Assembly: GCA_019155185.1 (NCBI GenBank)
Contig: CM032794.1
Location: 15,292,721-15,356,720, forward strand
Reading direction: 5' to 3'
From: Beaufortia kweichowensis
Lineage: Eukaryota > Chordata > Actinopteri > Cypriniformes > Gastromyzontidae
DNA length: 64,000 nucleotides
A model generated the notes under the pieces. It was not told the DNA's origin. It did no database searches and saw nothing but the letters and a program-made list of their open reading frames with translations. How positions within the stretch are numbered: position 1 is the stretch's first letter; each line of letters starts with the position of its first letter. Shown piece after piece: positions 50,966-63,466 of this stretch. Position numbers and translations under genes: made by a program.

Positions 50966-53900
50966 ATGAATGACATCAAACTGGCCCTGCTGGGCAGTGA
51001 GGGAGCGGGCAAATCTGGTAAGCATACAACCATTTTTATTCAACTTAAATTTAGTTTTTTTGTATGTGTGTTTTACACTTACAGAGAAAGAGATTTCATG
51101 TGTCACAGTGATGTTTTTACTCTTTTAAACTGGAACTCATCTATGTTTGTACTGTTGTAGTGTGATTGTACAATAATGTGTGTGAGCGTTTCACTATACA
51201 CCGAGGCATTAGTCTGTTCTGTAAATCCCTGTTAAAGTACTTTGTATATTGGAAGGGATCGCAAAATGAGGTCATCGTTGCACGAATCATCCGAGAGGGA
51301 AATTAAAATGGATGGTTGTAGGATGCGAGTAATTGCTGAAATTGTTGAGAGGTTGTTTTTTGTTCCACTCTGCAGGGACATTTAGATCTTTAGGCTGCAT
51401 ACCTGTACTAATAACTATTAAGTAGTTGGGAAACAATGATTCTACATGCCCCTTAGGACACAAACAGTGGAGGTACAGTATTGGGGGTTCATCTTTAATG
51501 AGTTGAATGTCAAGCAGAGGTCTATTGTTGCAAATTTAAAGGTTTGTGAGGAAAACGGGTTAAATCCTGAATGCTCGATGGTTCGTATTTTAGGGTGATT
51601 GAAAGCAACTTTTATGAGGCTGCCACAGAATGCGTATTTATGCACAGCACCTCAAGCCCTGGTTCAATGAGCCAGCATAGCTTCATGGCTCAAATATTTA
51701 ATATAGACCGGGTAGTGTGCTCATGAAGAAGAAAAAACCGTAAATGTAACGGTTTCTCCTGAGCCAGATATGCACCACCACTAACTGTAGTATAGCCAAG
51801 TCTTTGATGAGTGCTGGACTTTGACCTCTTGTCCTCTTGCCCTCTTTTCCTATTTCAAGCTTTTATCCCAGTCCTTTACTGTACATCATGACTCAATTTT
51901 AATAACGGAGTACTCTTCCCTCTTTTGTCCTCAGCGGTTTTGGTGAGATTCTTGACCAAGCGATTCATAGGAGAATATGCATCAAATGCCAGTAAGTATA
52001 ATCTCACGTGCACTTTAATAAATGGTGGTGCAGCCAAAATGTTACATGTGATCGTGGATTTTATCCGTCTTAGCATAGCGGCTGGCCTAATATCAAGTGT
52101 GAGAATTTACAGAACAAAGCTGTATTGTTCTTTTATTATATGAAGAACTATACGGTGGATTTTCATTTTCTTCAGTAAGAGAAAGAGAATGCAGATTTAA
52201 TAACATGTTGAAAAGAGTAAATGCTTTGGAAAGTAAACATTCCCTTTAAAAAGAATAGAAAAGGATTTTATTAATCAAAGAAGCTTGATCAGCTTATCCC
52301 ATTGTTGACTTTGATTGTTAAAGGTTTATTTCTATGCAGATTAAGAGCTGTTGTATGTTTTCCTATTGTCTAATTTGTAAAAGTTTAACCTTTGCTCTGG
52401 CCATGCAGTCATGCCAAAGATTCCTGAAGCACACAGTAATCACTGTGTATCACACACACTCAATCCCGGCTTTAATGCCGTTACATTTTATATAAATGTC
52501 TAACAATCCCCCTTATTTCAGGGGTCATTTTTTATGATGCACACGTTTGTTGTAATACCAAGTATTTTATCCAACAATGTTTGTTGCAGACTCCTTATAC
52601 CATAAAAGGTTCTCTATTGATGGAAGACAGTTGAACTTGGAAGTCTTTGATCCGTGCTCGCAGGTATGTGTTTATTCTTTCATAAGGGCTACTCTCATTT
52701 GAGCACCGCCACAGGGCAACATGTTCAGATATACCTGCTTCATATGGGAAATGTGTATTGTGTTCCAATGGGATTTATGATCTTTCCCTCAAGCTCAGTA
52801 TACAGTACGCTGCCTTTGAAAACTGAGCCTCACGGCTTACAGCTGCTGCATCTGGGACCTTTTATTTCAGCAGTTGTTGTTTTACTTTGATTTTCAAAAC
52901 TCGAGTGTGAGATGGGCACGATTCACAATCCTGTAGCTTTGTTTTCCTGTACGCAACTAACATTGTTAAACTAACATTTATTGCTTTCAGACAAAGACTT
53001 CTGGTAGAAATGACATTAACAGCTTTTAGATCCAAATGTATTGAGATTTATATAATGCTAGAGCTTGTGCTGTGTTTCCGATGCTACAGTGATCCTGTGT
53101 AGGAGGCGGTCAATAGTAATTACCGTAGAAGTGCTTTTTCTGATGTCCTGTTTTCAATAAGCATGTTGTTTTTAACTGGAACTCTGTGTTTTCCCCTCAC
53201 CTCCCACTGTCAGAGTGAAGAAAGCAGATGTATCTTGGAGGAACCACTGGATTGGGCTGATGGCTTTGTGGTGGTATACACCATCAGTGAACGAATGTCC
53301 TTCTTAAATGCCAAAAACATTCTGGCACAGATCAAAGAAAGCCGTCGAGAGACCTGTAAAGGGTGAGTCAGATTCTCCCCTGTAACCTTCTGACCTTTTC
53401 CTGATGCTGAAAAACAAGAAAATGGAGCTTTAATGAATTAATGTAGACCATTTGCAGAACAGGGAGGAGGAGAGACTTTTTTACTTAGACTGTGCACATC
53501 TGTAAAAGACATACTGGCTAATATCAAACTCTGTGGATGATTAGTAGACAGAGAACATGATAAGAATCCAACTTAACATGATCTCAAGTCTCAGCTGAGT
53601 GTCCATTTCACTTAAGCTCATTTTTGAAGATTTTTCGTTTAGACGAAACGCTGGATATTTGTCATTCGAAAATCTTTTGAAACAATAGTAAGTGAGAGCG
53701 TGAGACTGGGCATCTGGAGCCCATTAGATCTTTGAAACAAGAAGATGAGATCATTCATGGGTGGTCAGAATCCAACATTTACAAGCTTTGACACTTAACA
53801 AAATGGCAACAAGCCATTATACTTGTAGTGCAGTTTCAGCTTTGTCTTCAAACATAAGCCTTTTGTAAATTTCCAAACCTTAGTTTCTAGCAATCTCTTG

Positions 53901-54418
53901 TTTCAGGGATCCAATTGCTATGCTGTAATAAGAGAAACATTTCACATATGCTTTTCTTGATCATAGCCTTTGTTCCAATTAGGATACTGTGACAAATAAA
54001 TTCAATAAATTCAGCCACACTATTATTGTAGCATTATTATAATAGTCTTAATGCAGTTCAATTGATGCATTACTTGTTGTCATTATAAAGCAATTTTCAT
54101 TTGAGGGCAAATTATCAGATCTCATCTGATGTAAATAGGGATGTTCCCATCTGCCTGGTGGGTAACAAGCAAGACCTATGCCACAGCCGTCAAGTGAGTG
54201 AGGAGGAGGGTCGTTCTCTGGCCCAAGAAAACAAATGCCTCTTCCAGGAGGTGTCAGCAGCTGAAAACTACCTGGAGATCGCCAACCTCTTCACAAAGCT
54301 CATCCGCCATGTGATGGAACAGCTCAAGCACAGAGGTGACCGCAGGCGATACAGTGGCTCCAAGTCTATGGCCAAGCTCATTAACAATGTCTTTGGCAAG
54401 AGGAGAAAATCTGTTTGA
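50966..54418 (+). CDS. rergl: RERG/RAS-like small GTPase (Ras-related and estrogen-regulated growth inhibitor-like protein)
   Basis: Spliced CDS of five exons: 50966-51017, 51935-51991, 52590-52663, 53214-53362, 54139-54418; 612 nt, 203 aa (human RERGL about 205 aa). Phases are consistent and all introns are GT-AG. The P-loop GSEGAGKS is at residues 10-17, followed by VRFLTKRFIGEYASN. NKQD (120-123) and SA (150-151) are the G4 and G5 base-contact motifs. The G3 position reads DPCSQ instead of DTAGQ, and switch I has no obvious conserved Thr. The C-terminus is basic, ends GKRRKSV and has no CAAX box. The tail SGSKSMAKLINNVFGKRRKSV, as recalled for human RERGL, is essentially identical, which separates this gene from RERG and RASL11/12. 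The cellular role is poorly known; nucleotide binding is plausible, but ordinary GTP hydrolysis is doubtful. Confidence 0.94.
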
Positions 54419-56850
54419 GTGTGGAACACAAAAAAGCGCAGAATGAGCAGATTCAATTGAATCAAGAATTGTTAAGTCCAGGTTAAACCTACATTGATGT
54501 TCTTGAAATGTTCTTGGACATACAGCAAATTCATATAGGAGCCACTATGAGAGAGCCTATGTACAGTAGCTGAGAACATCATATTGAGTATTATTAGAGA
54601 AGGTAAAGAGTTTAAAAGTTATATGCATGTGCTATAAATAGTGTTAGGCCAAATAAGACTGATAAATGCATGTTTATACAACCCCATTGGGTTTACTGTA
54701 TTAGCTCATTAGCTATTAGTGTCTCATGACATATTTTACACTATCGTTCTGTGCATTTAATATTTTTTAAAAATGGGTTTTTTTTAGAGAGAAACATCCT
54801 TGTGATTCTTTATTATTTACATATCCTAATGATTTATTTCTCATATGAGTATCAGAAGACTAGAGTTAGACAAGTGGAAAAACCAAAGCAAATGTTTTGA
54901 ATTTTTCTTTTTGACACAAAAATGTGTCTTGGTGGAATTTTCAATATCACTGAAGATGTAAGTAAATGTTTTCAAATGCTTGAAGCTTTTACTTTTCTCT
55001 TCAAAGGGTAACAAACATTCTTTCCCTCCCTTTCTGAAATTGTTTTAATGGCATGAGACTGCCTTTGCATTAAGGAATGCACAACAAACTTTGAGTGAAT
55101 TTCATCTATTTAGATGCTGTGATGAAGTGTAAATTGCATGTAAATGACCATTTAAAAAAAGCCATGCCAAAAGACCTAAAATTAAACTCTTTAATTGCAT
55201 TCCTTCTATGGCATTCTCGTGCTTTTCTTTTGTATATAATTACATTTGTGAGAGGAAAATAGTCAGCAGCATTTGTTAATATTTTCTCCAGGATTCCTTT
55301 GGATTTCTGCATCAATTAATCATAGAATATGTGGTCCTTTTAACCAGGTAACAATTACAAACAATCACAATCGGTTAATAGCACAAATGATTGTATCATG
55401 TTTTGTCAATAGTATACTGATCACGTTTAAGGTGTTATTTCTCTGCTACTAATGGCAAAAACAAAGTTGAAGAAATGTAAACTTTTGTTTTAGCCTCCTG
55501 TCTCATTCAAGATAGTCTCCAAACTCATGTCATTGGTTGAGCCAAATTCACTTTAGTCAGACTGGTTGAAATTCTCAAGTAAAGAGAGCAATGGTTCTAG
55601 GCAACTGCCACTGAGCCAGAGTGTTTACACTTTTAACATATAAATGATTTTTGTTTGATTTGGCTGGAATACTAAAAGATTTCTCAATATAAAAAGTTTT
55701 AAACACTTTTTAACAAACATTTACAGTCCAAGTAAGGAAAAGTATCTGAACCTCTAAGCTAATGAGTTCTCCAAATAAATGAGTTCTTTAAAGGCTAATT
55801 GGAGTCAGGTTTTGAAATCAATGAGATGAGATTGGTGGCTTAAGGTGTGTTATCTTAGAAAAAAATAGACATATGTTTGGTTATCAAGATTGACTTAACA
55901 AGAAAGAGTTGTTAATGCGAGCATGCCCGGAAAACAAGAAATGTCTATGGACGTTGGAACTGTGGAGATGCCTGACGATGAAAAAGACTACAACCTCTAA
56001 CTGTGCAGAAGTTTATAAATCGACAGTTATACAAATTACCTACAGATAGACAGAGACATGCTGTACTTTCGCTAATATCCTTATAAATGAGTGTCCTGAA
56101 CACACTATCCCAGCTATGAAGGATTTGTTATTTTAAAGCCGGAGAATATGTCATACATTCTTCCATCACCTAAAGCTTAGGCCAATAGAAGCTGGTTGCC
56201 AGAGTGCTTAATAGAAACTGAGATGTTGAGATAAGATGCCTTAGGACAGATCCATCAGATATAACGGATATATCAACAAATTGAGTGGTTAACAGAGAGT
56301 AACAGTAAAATGATTGCTGCATTAGGAAAAGAAATTATTGGTGGTATCCAACAGTAATTTGTGGTAAATTCTGTGTCTGTTGAAATGATGAGGTAAGATA
56401 AAGGATGTTGTGCTATTAGGTGAGCAGAATATTTATCTTATTTTTAGTAGGCTAATATTAACCTGTTGTCCAAGGATCTGCAATAAAGTGTACATATTGT
56501 GCAACTGGAAATGACATAATGTAACATGACATAATGTACAACAAGTAATTATACAAGACATTACCATGTCAAACTTGTTCACTTGTTTATGTCATATAAT
56601 AAAAGTAGCCCACATGTACATTTGTCAAATGAGACTCTCATGTATCTTACAGCATCACATAATCCACTAGATGGAGACAAACACCAATTCAAATACTTGC
56701 AAATATGACAAATATGTCATTTTCGCATTCTTTTACTGATGAATGTTGTGCTTTCAATACTAGCAGTTTATTTAGGCCTAGCGTAATACTCGCACATGGC
56801 TAATATTAATTACTCAAAAGCAAGCTGCAGAGAAGGTTAATTATTTATTT
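54419..56850. other. rergl 3' UTR and rergl-stk33 intergenic region
   Basis: AT-rich, with no supported coding sequence. Candidate polyadenylation signals are ATTAAA at 55181-55186 and AATAAA at 55774-55779, and the sequence does not decide between them. The rest shows no recognisable gene or strong repeat. Confidence 0.45.
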
Positions 56851-56929
56851 AGCCCATAAAAATGGACAGACAAAACTTCAAACATGTCACTCCACAACTG
56901 AAATGTATATTAAGAATACTGGATGCGAG

Positions 56930-57345
56930 TTATGTCTCGCCGTGCAGGTGTCTCGTAGCTGTAATGTCCCTCACACCATACCGTAGTGTCCAACCCCTCC
57001 CTCTCTCTGGCCCTCCTCCTCCTCGAGGGAGCAAAGTTTGGAAGTGTTATATCCTAAATACGAGAATTTCAATGTCCAGTAAAAGGTGCAACGGAGGAAA
57101 GCGGCTTCGCAAACACACCAACTTAACCATAAGGTGAGTGTACGTTTCTAAACAGCCCGTTCTATGAATGTCTCGTGAGCTCTACGAGGAAGCGAGTTGG
57201 CCAAGCGCTGGCTGTTGCCATGGCAACGTGGTCTGGCGCTGCAGCGAGTGTAATTTACGTCTTCACCAATGTACGTTTAAAGTCTCTTTCCCGCTGAAAA
57301 TAAAGAGAGGCTTACGCTATAGTGCCACGGGGACGCAGAATGTAA
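56930..57345 (+). promoter_or_regulatory. stk33: putative stk33 promoter / first non-coding exon region
   Basis: This interval has more CpG and GC than its surroundings and two good splice-donor contexts: AAG|GTGAGTG at 57134 and AAT|GTAAGTG at 57342. Either could close a non-coding first exon that splices to the stk33 coding exon at 63350. The X-box at 57214-57227 lies about 115 bp upstream of the second donor, a usual promoter-proximal placement. Assignment to stk33 is an inference from position and from the absence of another gene. Confidence 0.45.
57214..57227. promoter_or_regulatory. RFX X-box (perfect palindrome)
   Basis: The 14-mer GTTGCCATGGCAAC is a perfect inverted repeat of the half-site GTTGCC with a 2-bp spacer. 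It matches the RFX consensus GTNRCC(0-3)RGYAAC. Such sites mark promoters of ciliary and sperm-flagellar genes. It sits in the CpG-enriched stretch upstream of stk33. Confidence 0.7.
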
Positions 57346-58006
57346 GTGTAACGATAATGCTATAAGTTTTGACTTTGTTTCTTTATTGGTATTTTGCCAC
57401 TTTAAAACGCTCAATAAGTTTCGAGGAATTTTACTCTGCTAACAGCTGCTCAGGAGACGTAAAGATTTCATAACATTAAAAACAAAAATAAAGTACATTT
57501 CTCTGTTGACAGCATAAAATAGCTCCACATTTGCAATCTGTTATTTTATTTATCTGAAAAAAACAACCAAAAGAACTTAATTCAGGATAGTTATCTAGCC
57601 ACTTCATATCCAAGCAATAGTGGCTGTTTTGAAACGTAAGGTTGCAATAAAACATCTATTATTATGCAGGTTCTTTGCCAGATAATTATATTTAGCTGGA
57701 ACAGGTCACATGGAGTTAATTGCTACTTGCACGAGATTTAAATAATTATTGGCTTTAAGCTAATTAAAATTGGTTGCCATTGCTTTGCTAGGTTTCATGT
57801 TGTCCTACAAAAGGTTTAGTGCTGTAAGTCTGTATGTTTCACACAGACACCAGCGAGCAGTAGGTTATCCGAACCAAAATTTAATGTAATATGATTGTGT
57901 TATTCTATCAGAGTGCATTACGGCAAAATGTTACAGTATAACAAAGAAGCATTGTAACAGTTATCTTGACAGAGGTTTAATAAACATAACGGCTTAGATA
58001 TATTTG

Positions 58007-58174
58007 GACTAGCAACCAGATGGTTGCTGGTTCGATTCCCAGTACCAGCAGGAAACAACTGAGGTGCCCTTGAGCAAGACACCTCACCCCTAATTGCTCC
58101 CAGTGTGCCACTGGTAACTTGTAAGTTGCTTTGGATAAAAGCGTCTGCTAAATGAATAAATGTAAATGTAAATA
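58007..58174 (+). repeat. tRNA-derived SINE
   Basis: It contains an RNA polymerase III B-box-like GGTTCGATTCCC at 58029-58040. The conserved fish SINE body follows (GAGCAAGACACCTCACCCC, TTGGATAAAAGCGTCTGC), then an (AAATGT)n tail. The A-box end is degenerate. Family naming (HE1/V-SINE type) is uncertain. Confidence 0.8.
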
Positions 58175-61100
58175 TTTTTGTCTAGACTCCTCATGTTGCT
58201 CTCTGTAAATGAAACAATAATTCATAATAAATTTGGCACATTAAGTCTCTTTGCTTTATGTACTTCTCAGCCACCCGTTTTTTATTCACAATGGCAGGCG
58301 TAACCTGAGTGCCCAGTGGTAGACACTGCTTGAGTCTGTTGTGTAAGGAGAGACATGTCTTTCTCAGATGGTTTTAGTTGCTGGTTTTCCTCCCCAGCAA
58401 TGAAACTAAACCTGTAAGATGCCTGTTTCCCCTCAGCATGGGTTGCCACACAGCTATAAAGATGGAATTTCTGCGACTGTGGCATTAGCAATCTAAGTAC
58501 ACATTATACTGTATTTTAGTCTGGTGAGGTTTTATTTTCAATGTCTTCAATCAGAGTGTGAGTAGTGAAGTGGGTTGATAGGGTGATGCAGAGGTGGTGC
58601 CTTACCAGTGGTTATATAAGAATATGGTTATTTAATAGCTAATTTAACATTAATTTAACAATGAATGCTGATAAGTCTGACTCATCATCTGAAAATCATG
58701 TCATCATGATAATGTAAGCTACATCTTCAATTTTTAGTTCTTAATCAACAGACGTGCACTTAGTTGTACTTTCTAGAACTGCATGGTCCCTAGAGTTATC
58801 GTCCATGTTAAAGACAACTTCTTCAAGACCCTTTTCTTAAACTATAAAGTTTAGAAAATATAGCCTAATAAAGGTAAGACACAAAAATTGAAACAAAAAC
58901 GTGAGGAGACTGAAAGGTTTAAAGCCAGGATAGTATAGGGTTTTAGAAGGATATAATTCTTAGTTTTGTCTTTTTTAGTCTTAGTTTAGTCCCTTTAAAG
59001 CAAAACATTTAAACTAATCATGCTCCTATTGTCCTAAAAGGATTTATCAGAACAGAATAGTACTAAAAAGTGGTCCAGTTTATGAACATACATGTAACAA
59101 CAAGCATTTCTTCTGCTGCTACACATTTGTTTTCATTCACAAGATAGTGATGCATGCCAAACATCAGCACACTTTCCACAATACCATTCACTAGGGAGTG
59201 TTTGCTTATTTCAGTCCCTCAGGCTTTACAGAAAAGCATGCAGTTAATATGCTCTTTTCAGCATAGACCGTGTGTTGTCCAGGTGAGCTCCTTAGATATT
59301 TGCACTCTAAAGATTCATTGGTAATGATTGCAACAAGTGATTCATTTATACAGTTTCAAGTTGTGAGAGTTGTCATTTGTTTTCTAAAGTTCACAATAGG
59401 TTCCTGTAGTAAGTTGCCATTCAAGGTCTTATTGTTCTTAAAACACCATTTGCCACAGATGTTCTCCTGCAAAGGCTATTCTGTGTATGTGAATTCATCA
59501 TTATCACTGATTAACCTAATAATGGTGTTGTCTTAGGGAAATTTAATGATGTTCTTCCGCTGTGTAGAGATGCAGTGAATGGTTGAATAATGTGTATAAT
59601 TAGGACTGAGGCGAAAGCCCTGTGGAGTGCTGCTGTTAATTCTTTTTATGGATGAGGTGATGTTTCCCAACTTGACCACCTGGGTTTTGCCTGTGAGGAA
59701 TTTTAAAACCCAGAAGGTTAAAAAAGTATCCTAAGAGAATCTGTGAACTATTAAAAATGACAAAGCCATCTTTTTTTACGAGGATGTTTTTACATTGAAC
59801 ACACTGTAGGCCTATGTTTATTCTAGTGATATTGGAAATCAGAAGACATTTTCAATATTTAGTGGTGTGCTCTCTAGTTAAATATTGAAACATTTTGATC
59901 TGCAAAAATGTTTTGAAAAAAAGATTCATATACGACAAAATTTAGCTTTGCTCACAAAATGCATTAAATTAAATGGAGTGCAAGTTAATGGTATTTGATG
60001 AAATAATGGTGTTGTCTCCCTCTAAGCGCAGCGAAGTTTGCCATTACTTTGGTCACAAAGATCAACATATCAAGTGCAAACTTTGTCAAGTTTGTCAAGA
60101 ACTGTCAGTAATTAACAGCCGAATGAAGAAAGACAGCTGTCAATCACTGTATTAACCACAGAATGTATTAACTAGTAAGATTAGCCTCCTTTAAACCAAA
60201 CAAGATAACCATGTGCTGGCTGTCAAAATACCTTCTGTTATGTACATTTTTTCGCTTTGTGTGAGCTTAAATGCTGTTGTTCTGTATTTTTTGTTTACAA
60301 ATGTGAAAATGTTTGTTTAGAAACGTTTAAATAAATGACTAATTGAATAATATTTTTATGAGCTTAAATATTTGAATACAATATTATTATTGTAAAAATG
60401 CCTATCCGTAATTATTACACGTTATATACTGATTTGGATTGTACAGTTTTGCTGCTCTACTGTAGTTGAAGATATTAGACATTTCAGCACAGAGGTCAAA
60501 CTTAGCAACATGTCTAGGGTCTAGTACTCTGTGCAAACTAAACAACGTAATATTAGTAGAATGAAGTTGTCTGCACCCTGGATTCTAATCAAACATGACT
60601 TAGGTCCTAAGTGGCCACCTTCTTGATAATGAATATCTTGAGGATGACTTTCAGACAATCGTTATGATCTTAGATGAGATTTTCAGGACAAGACAAATTT
60701 ATATATAATGAACCATCTAAAGGTTTACAGATACAGTAAGCTCACATTCCGAAAGCACTTTCATAATGGTTAGATTATATCAGTGGCAGTCCATTACAGA
60801 CCTACACTTCATGTTAAACAGGAAAACATTATGTTGTATGGTGAGGTGAAGCACTCAGGTAAGTTATGATTAAGAGGTTAAATGACTTCAATATTGTAAG
60901 CAGTCTAGACAAGCTAGGCACTCTATCACTTGGTAATGTAATTCCAAGCTTCATTAAGATTTTGACATTTATCATTTTTCATCACAGGCAGCTGTCAATG
61001 AATAATTAAGCTGAAGATAAAGGAATCAAATCTTATGTCTGAGCAGGGGCCAGCTGCTTCTACTGAGATATAGCACTTTTGTGTATCATTGATTTGTACA

Positions 61101-61266
61101 TTTAAACAAACAAACAATCAATATACTTCATATAACAGTCAGCACACTTACAGTGAAATTGTAGGATGTTTCTACATAGCATTATTGTTATATAATGTTT
61201 CAAAAATATGGCTTTTTAATATACAGTCTCTGCAAAGTAACTGCTTAGTCGAATATGGTGGACTAT

Positions 61267-61452
<186 letters not shown>

Positions 61453-62061
61453 AAGATGAGAACTCCATCCAGACCCTGTATTATCTTTGTGTGTTCAGGC
61501 ATCATACCAATGTCACATTTAATTGCAGCTCAAGCCAAAGACTCAGCATCTCCTGCGCTCCGGAAGAACAATGCACATTTTGTCCATAAACAAGCACTAA
61601 TGGGTTTTTCTACAGTGATAGAAATGAAAAATTCAAGGAGATCGATTGCTGACATTCTATCTGCCGTAATTACTTTACATTGAGTGCTTCCAGAAATCTG
61701 TGGATTGGTTCTTAGATGCTGGTGTGGTGTATTTTGTGAAGCACATGAAATGTGTCTCTCTTAGAGCCTCTTAGACTGGCTTATTACACTCTTGCTCGTT
61801 TATGTTTGCTTTTCTTCTAGTGTAATTGCAAGATTGCTTTAGAATATCATTAAAATATTGTGCTTGTGATAATGTGGATTTTTTAGAGACGTGGTCTGGT
61901 GGGGTGGGGAACATCTTGCAAATTAAAATCGATAAGACCAAAACCAATATGATAAAAAATTTAAATTGTGTGTACTGTACGTTAAATGATATTTAGCATT
62001 AAGTTTGGTTAGGATACTGTACTTGCTGTACTTACTGTACAGAACACAGACCTTATGCCTT

Positions 62062-62612
62062 TTAAAGGGTCATATGAGGGTTCTAAAAGAACATTATTTT
62101 TATTATTTGTTTTAATGCAATGTGTTCACATGGTTTTAGGGTTTAAAAAGTCTTTTCTTTACACATACCGGAGATTTTTGTTGCTCCTCTCTGCCCCGCT
62201 TTTCTGAAACGCTTCTATTTTTACAAAGCACATCATTCTAAAAAGCGCGGTGTGCTCTGATTGGCCAGCTATGCACGGCACTGGGATTGGCCCGAATATC
62301 GCGAGCGTGTGACGGAAATGTTACGCCACCTTACCTTATTTGAAAAACACAGCGTCTTTACAACATGGCAGTGTCAGCGGCAACAATACAAGAGCAAGAA
62401 TAAAAGGTACGCCTTATTTCTTTGCGTGATACATTTGGGCGGTTTGGAAACTTTACGTATCTGAACGAGCCGTTTTAGGAAGGTGTGGCTGAGCCTTAAC
62501 GTTTACAAAGAATAACAGCTTTGTAACTCTGCAGATCTTATACATGCACAAACAGCTAAATAACACACTAAAGAGAAAGGAAAACAAGAAATCACATCAT
62601 ATGACTCCTTAA
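62062..62612. mobile_element. TTAA-flanked inverted-repeat element with promoter-like core
   Basis: The ends are TTAAAGGGTCATATGA and TCATATGACTCCTTAA, inverted repeats carrying TTAA. The interior has a CpG-rich block (GCGCGGTGTGCTCTGATTGGCC, with an ATTGG CCAAT-box) and an exon-like stretch ending AATAAAAG|GTACGC. The same sequence type is widespread in cyprinids. No transposase frame is present, so it is a non-autonomous, possibly piggyBac-type, element. Confidence 0.7.
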
Positions 62613-63349
62613 AAATATCATTTCAATTTAGTTGTAGTTGTTTTTTGGGTTTTTCTCCAAGTAGTCACAGTTATCTGTTGTGATTGTGTGTGTTAATGAC
62701 CACTGGCCCCATTCCCTAGACCTGTTAATAATGAAAACCCTGATGTGCCACATTCTGATCTATTCAACTCTTATCACATAACTCTGATTGAGCTATTAGG
62801 GCTTTTCAGAATATGTCACAATCGTTTTGTTTGGCAGATAGATGGTCAGTAATAGGATGTACGGTGCTGTTATGAGAAGATCTGTCAGTGGGACTTGATA
62901 ATTCCACAGAGAGAGGAGAGGTTAAAGACACTGCTTCCTCATTAATATTTAATCACTGTCTGTGTGGTGGATCCACTTCGCCGCTTCCACTCATCACGCC
63001 GTAATTGCTTTACATTTAATTTGGCTCTGGAGAATGTTTTTAAGCTGAGTAAATTGTGCTTAATGTTAGTGTGGAGACTTGAGACACTTGGTTTCATTTA
63101 AAGTGAGAAGTGAATTTGAAAGTGACAGGTGAAGCCTAGCTAATTCAAGGTTACAGATGAGACTTAAAGCTCAGAATTGTGTGTACTGTATGTGATGAGA
63201 CCTGTCTGAATATTTATGATATATATGAGATATCATGTTTGCATTTTTGAGAGTGGTTTTTCATTTTTTTGTCACGGAGGGTTTCATGTCTAAATTTGTG
63301 CCGTGAGATATGTGAAAATGACTTTAAAATTGATTTATCTTCCTTTTAG

Positions 63350-63466
63350 ATGACACATACAAATGGTCCTAGAGCAGAGAAGATAATGGCTTCCCAGTGG
63401 ACCCGTGCAAACAGTGCAGAGAAGAAGGTGCCCCATACTCGAATTGAAGATGAATCCAGTATACAG
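63350..63466 (+). CDS. stk33: Serine/threonine-protein kinase 33, N-terminal coding exon (partial gene)
   Basis: A 117-nt exon in phase 0, between acceptor CCTTTTAG (ending 63349) and donor GTAGAG at 63467. It begins with ATG right at the acceptor and encodes 39 residues. The block QWTRAN....KKVPHTRIEDESSIQ matches the segment just before the kinase domain of human STK33 (QWGRGN..EGKVPHIRIENGAAIE). The kinase domain lies beyond the window. In mammals STK33 is a CAMK-type kinase needed for the sperm flagellum fibrous sheath. Gene order after TRIM66 supports the call. The true start could be in an upstream exon, because the mammalian N-terminus is longer. Confidence 0.82.

Noticed and set aside
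57168..57365. 65-aa open frame MSRELYEEAS... over the X-box region
   Set aside because: It shows no family resemblance and crosses a strong splice-donor context at 57342. It is better explained as promoter or non-coding exon.
58007..58174. Possible tRNA gene because of a good B-box
   Set aside because: There is no cloverleaf or intact A-box, and the body and (AAATGT) tail are those of a fish SINE.
62261..62464. 67-aa open frame inside the TTAA element
   Set aside because: It lies within an interspersed repeat, has no recognisable domain, and crosses a donor-like GTACGC.
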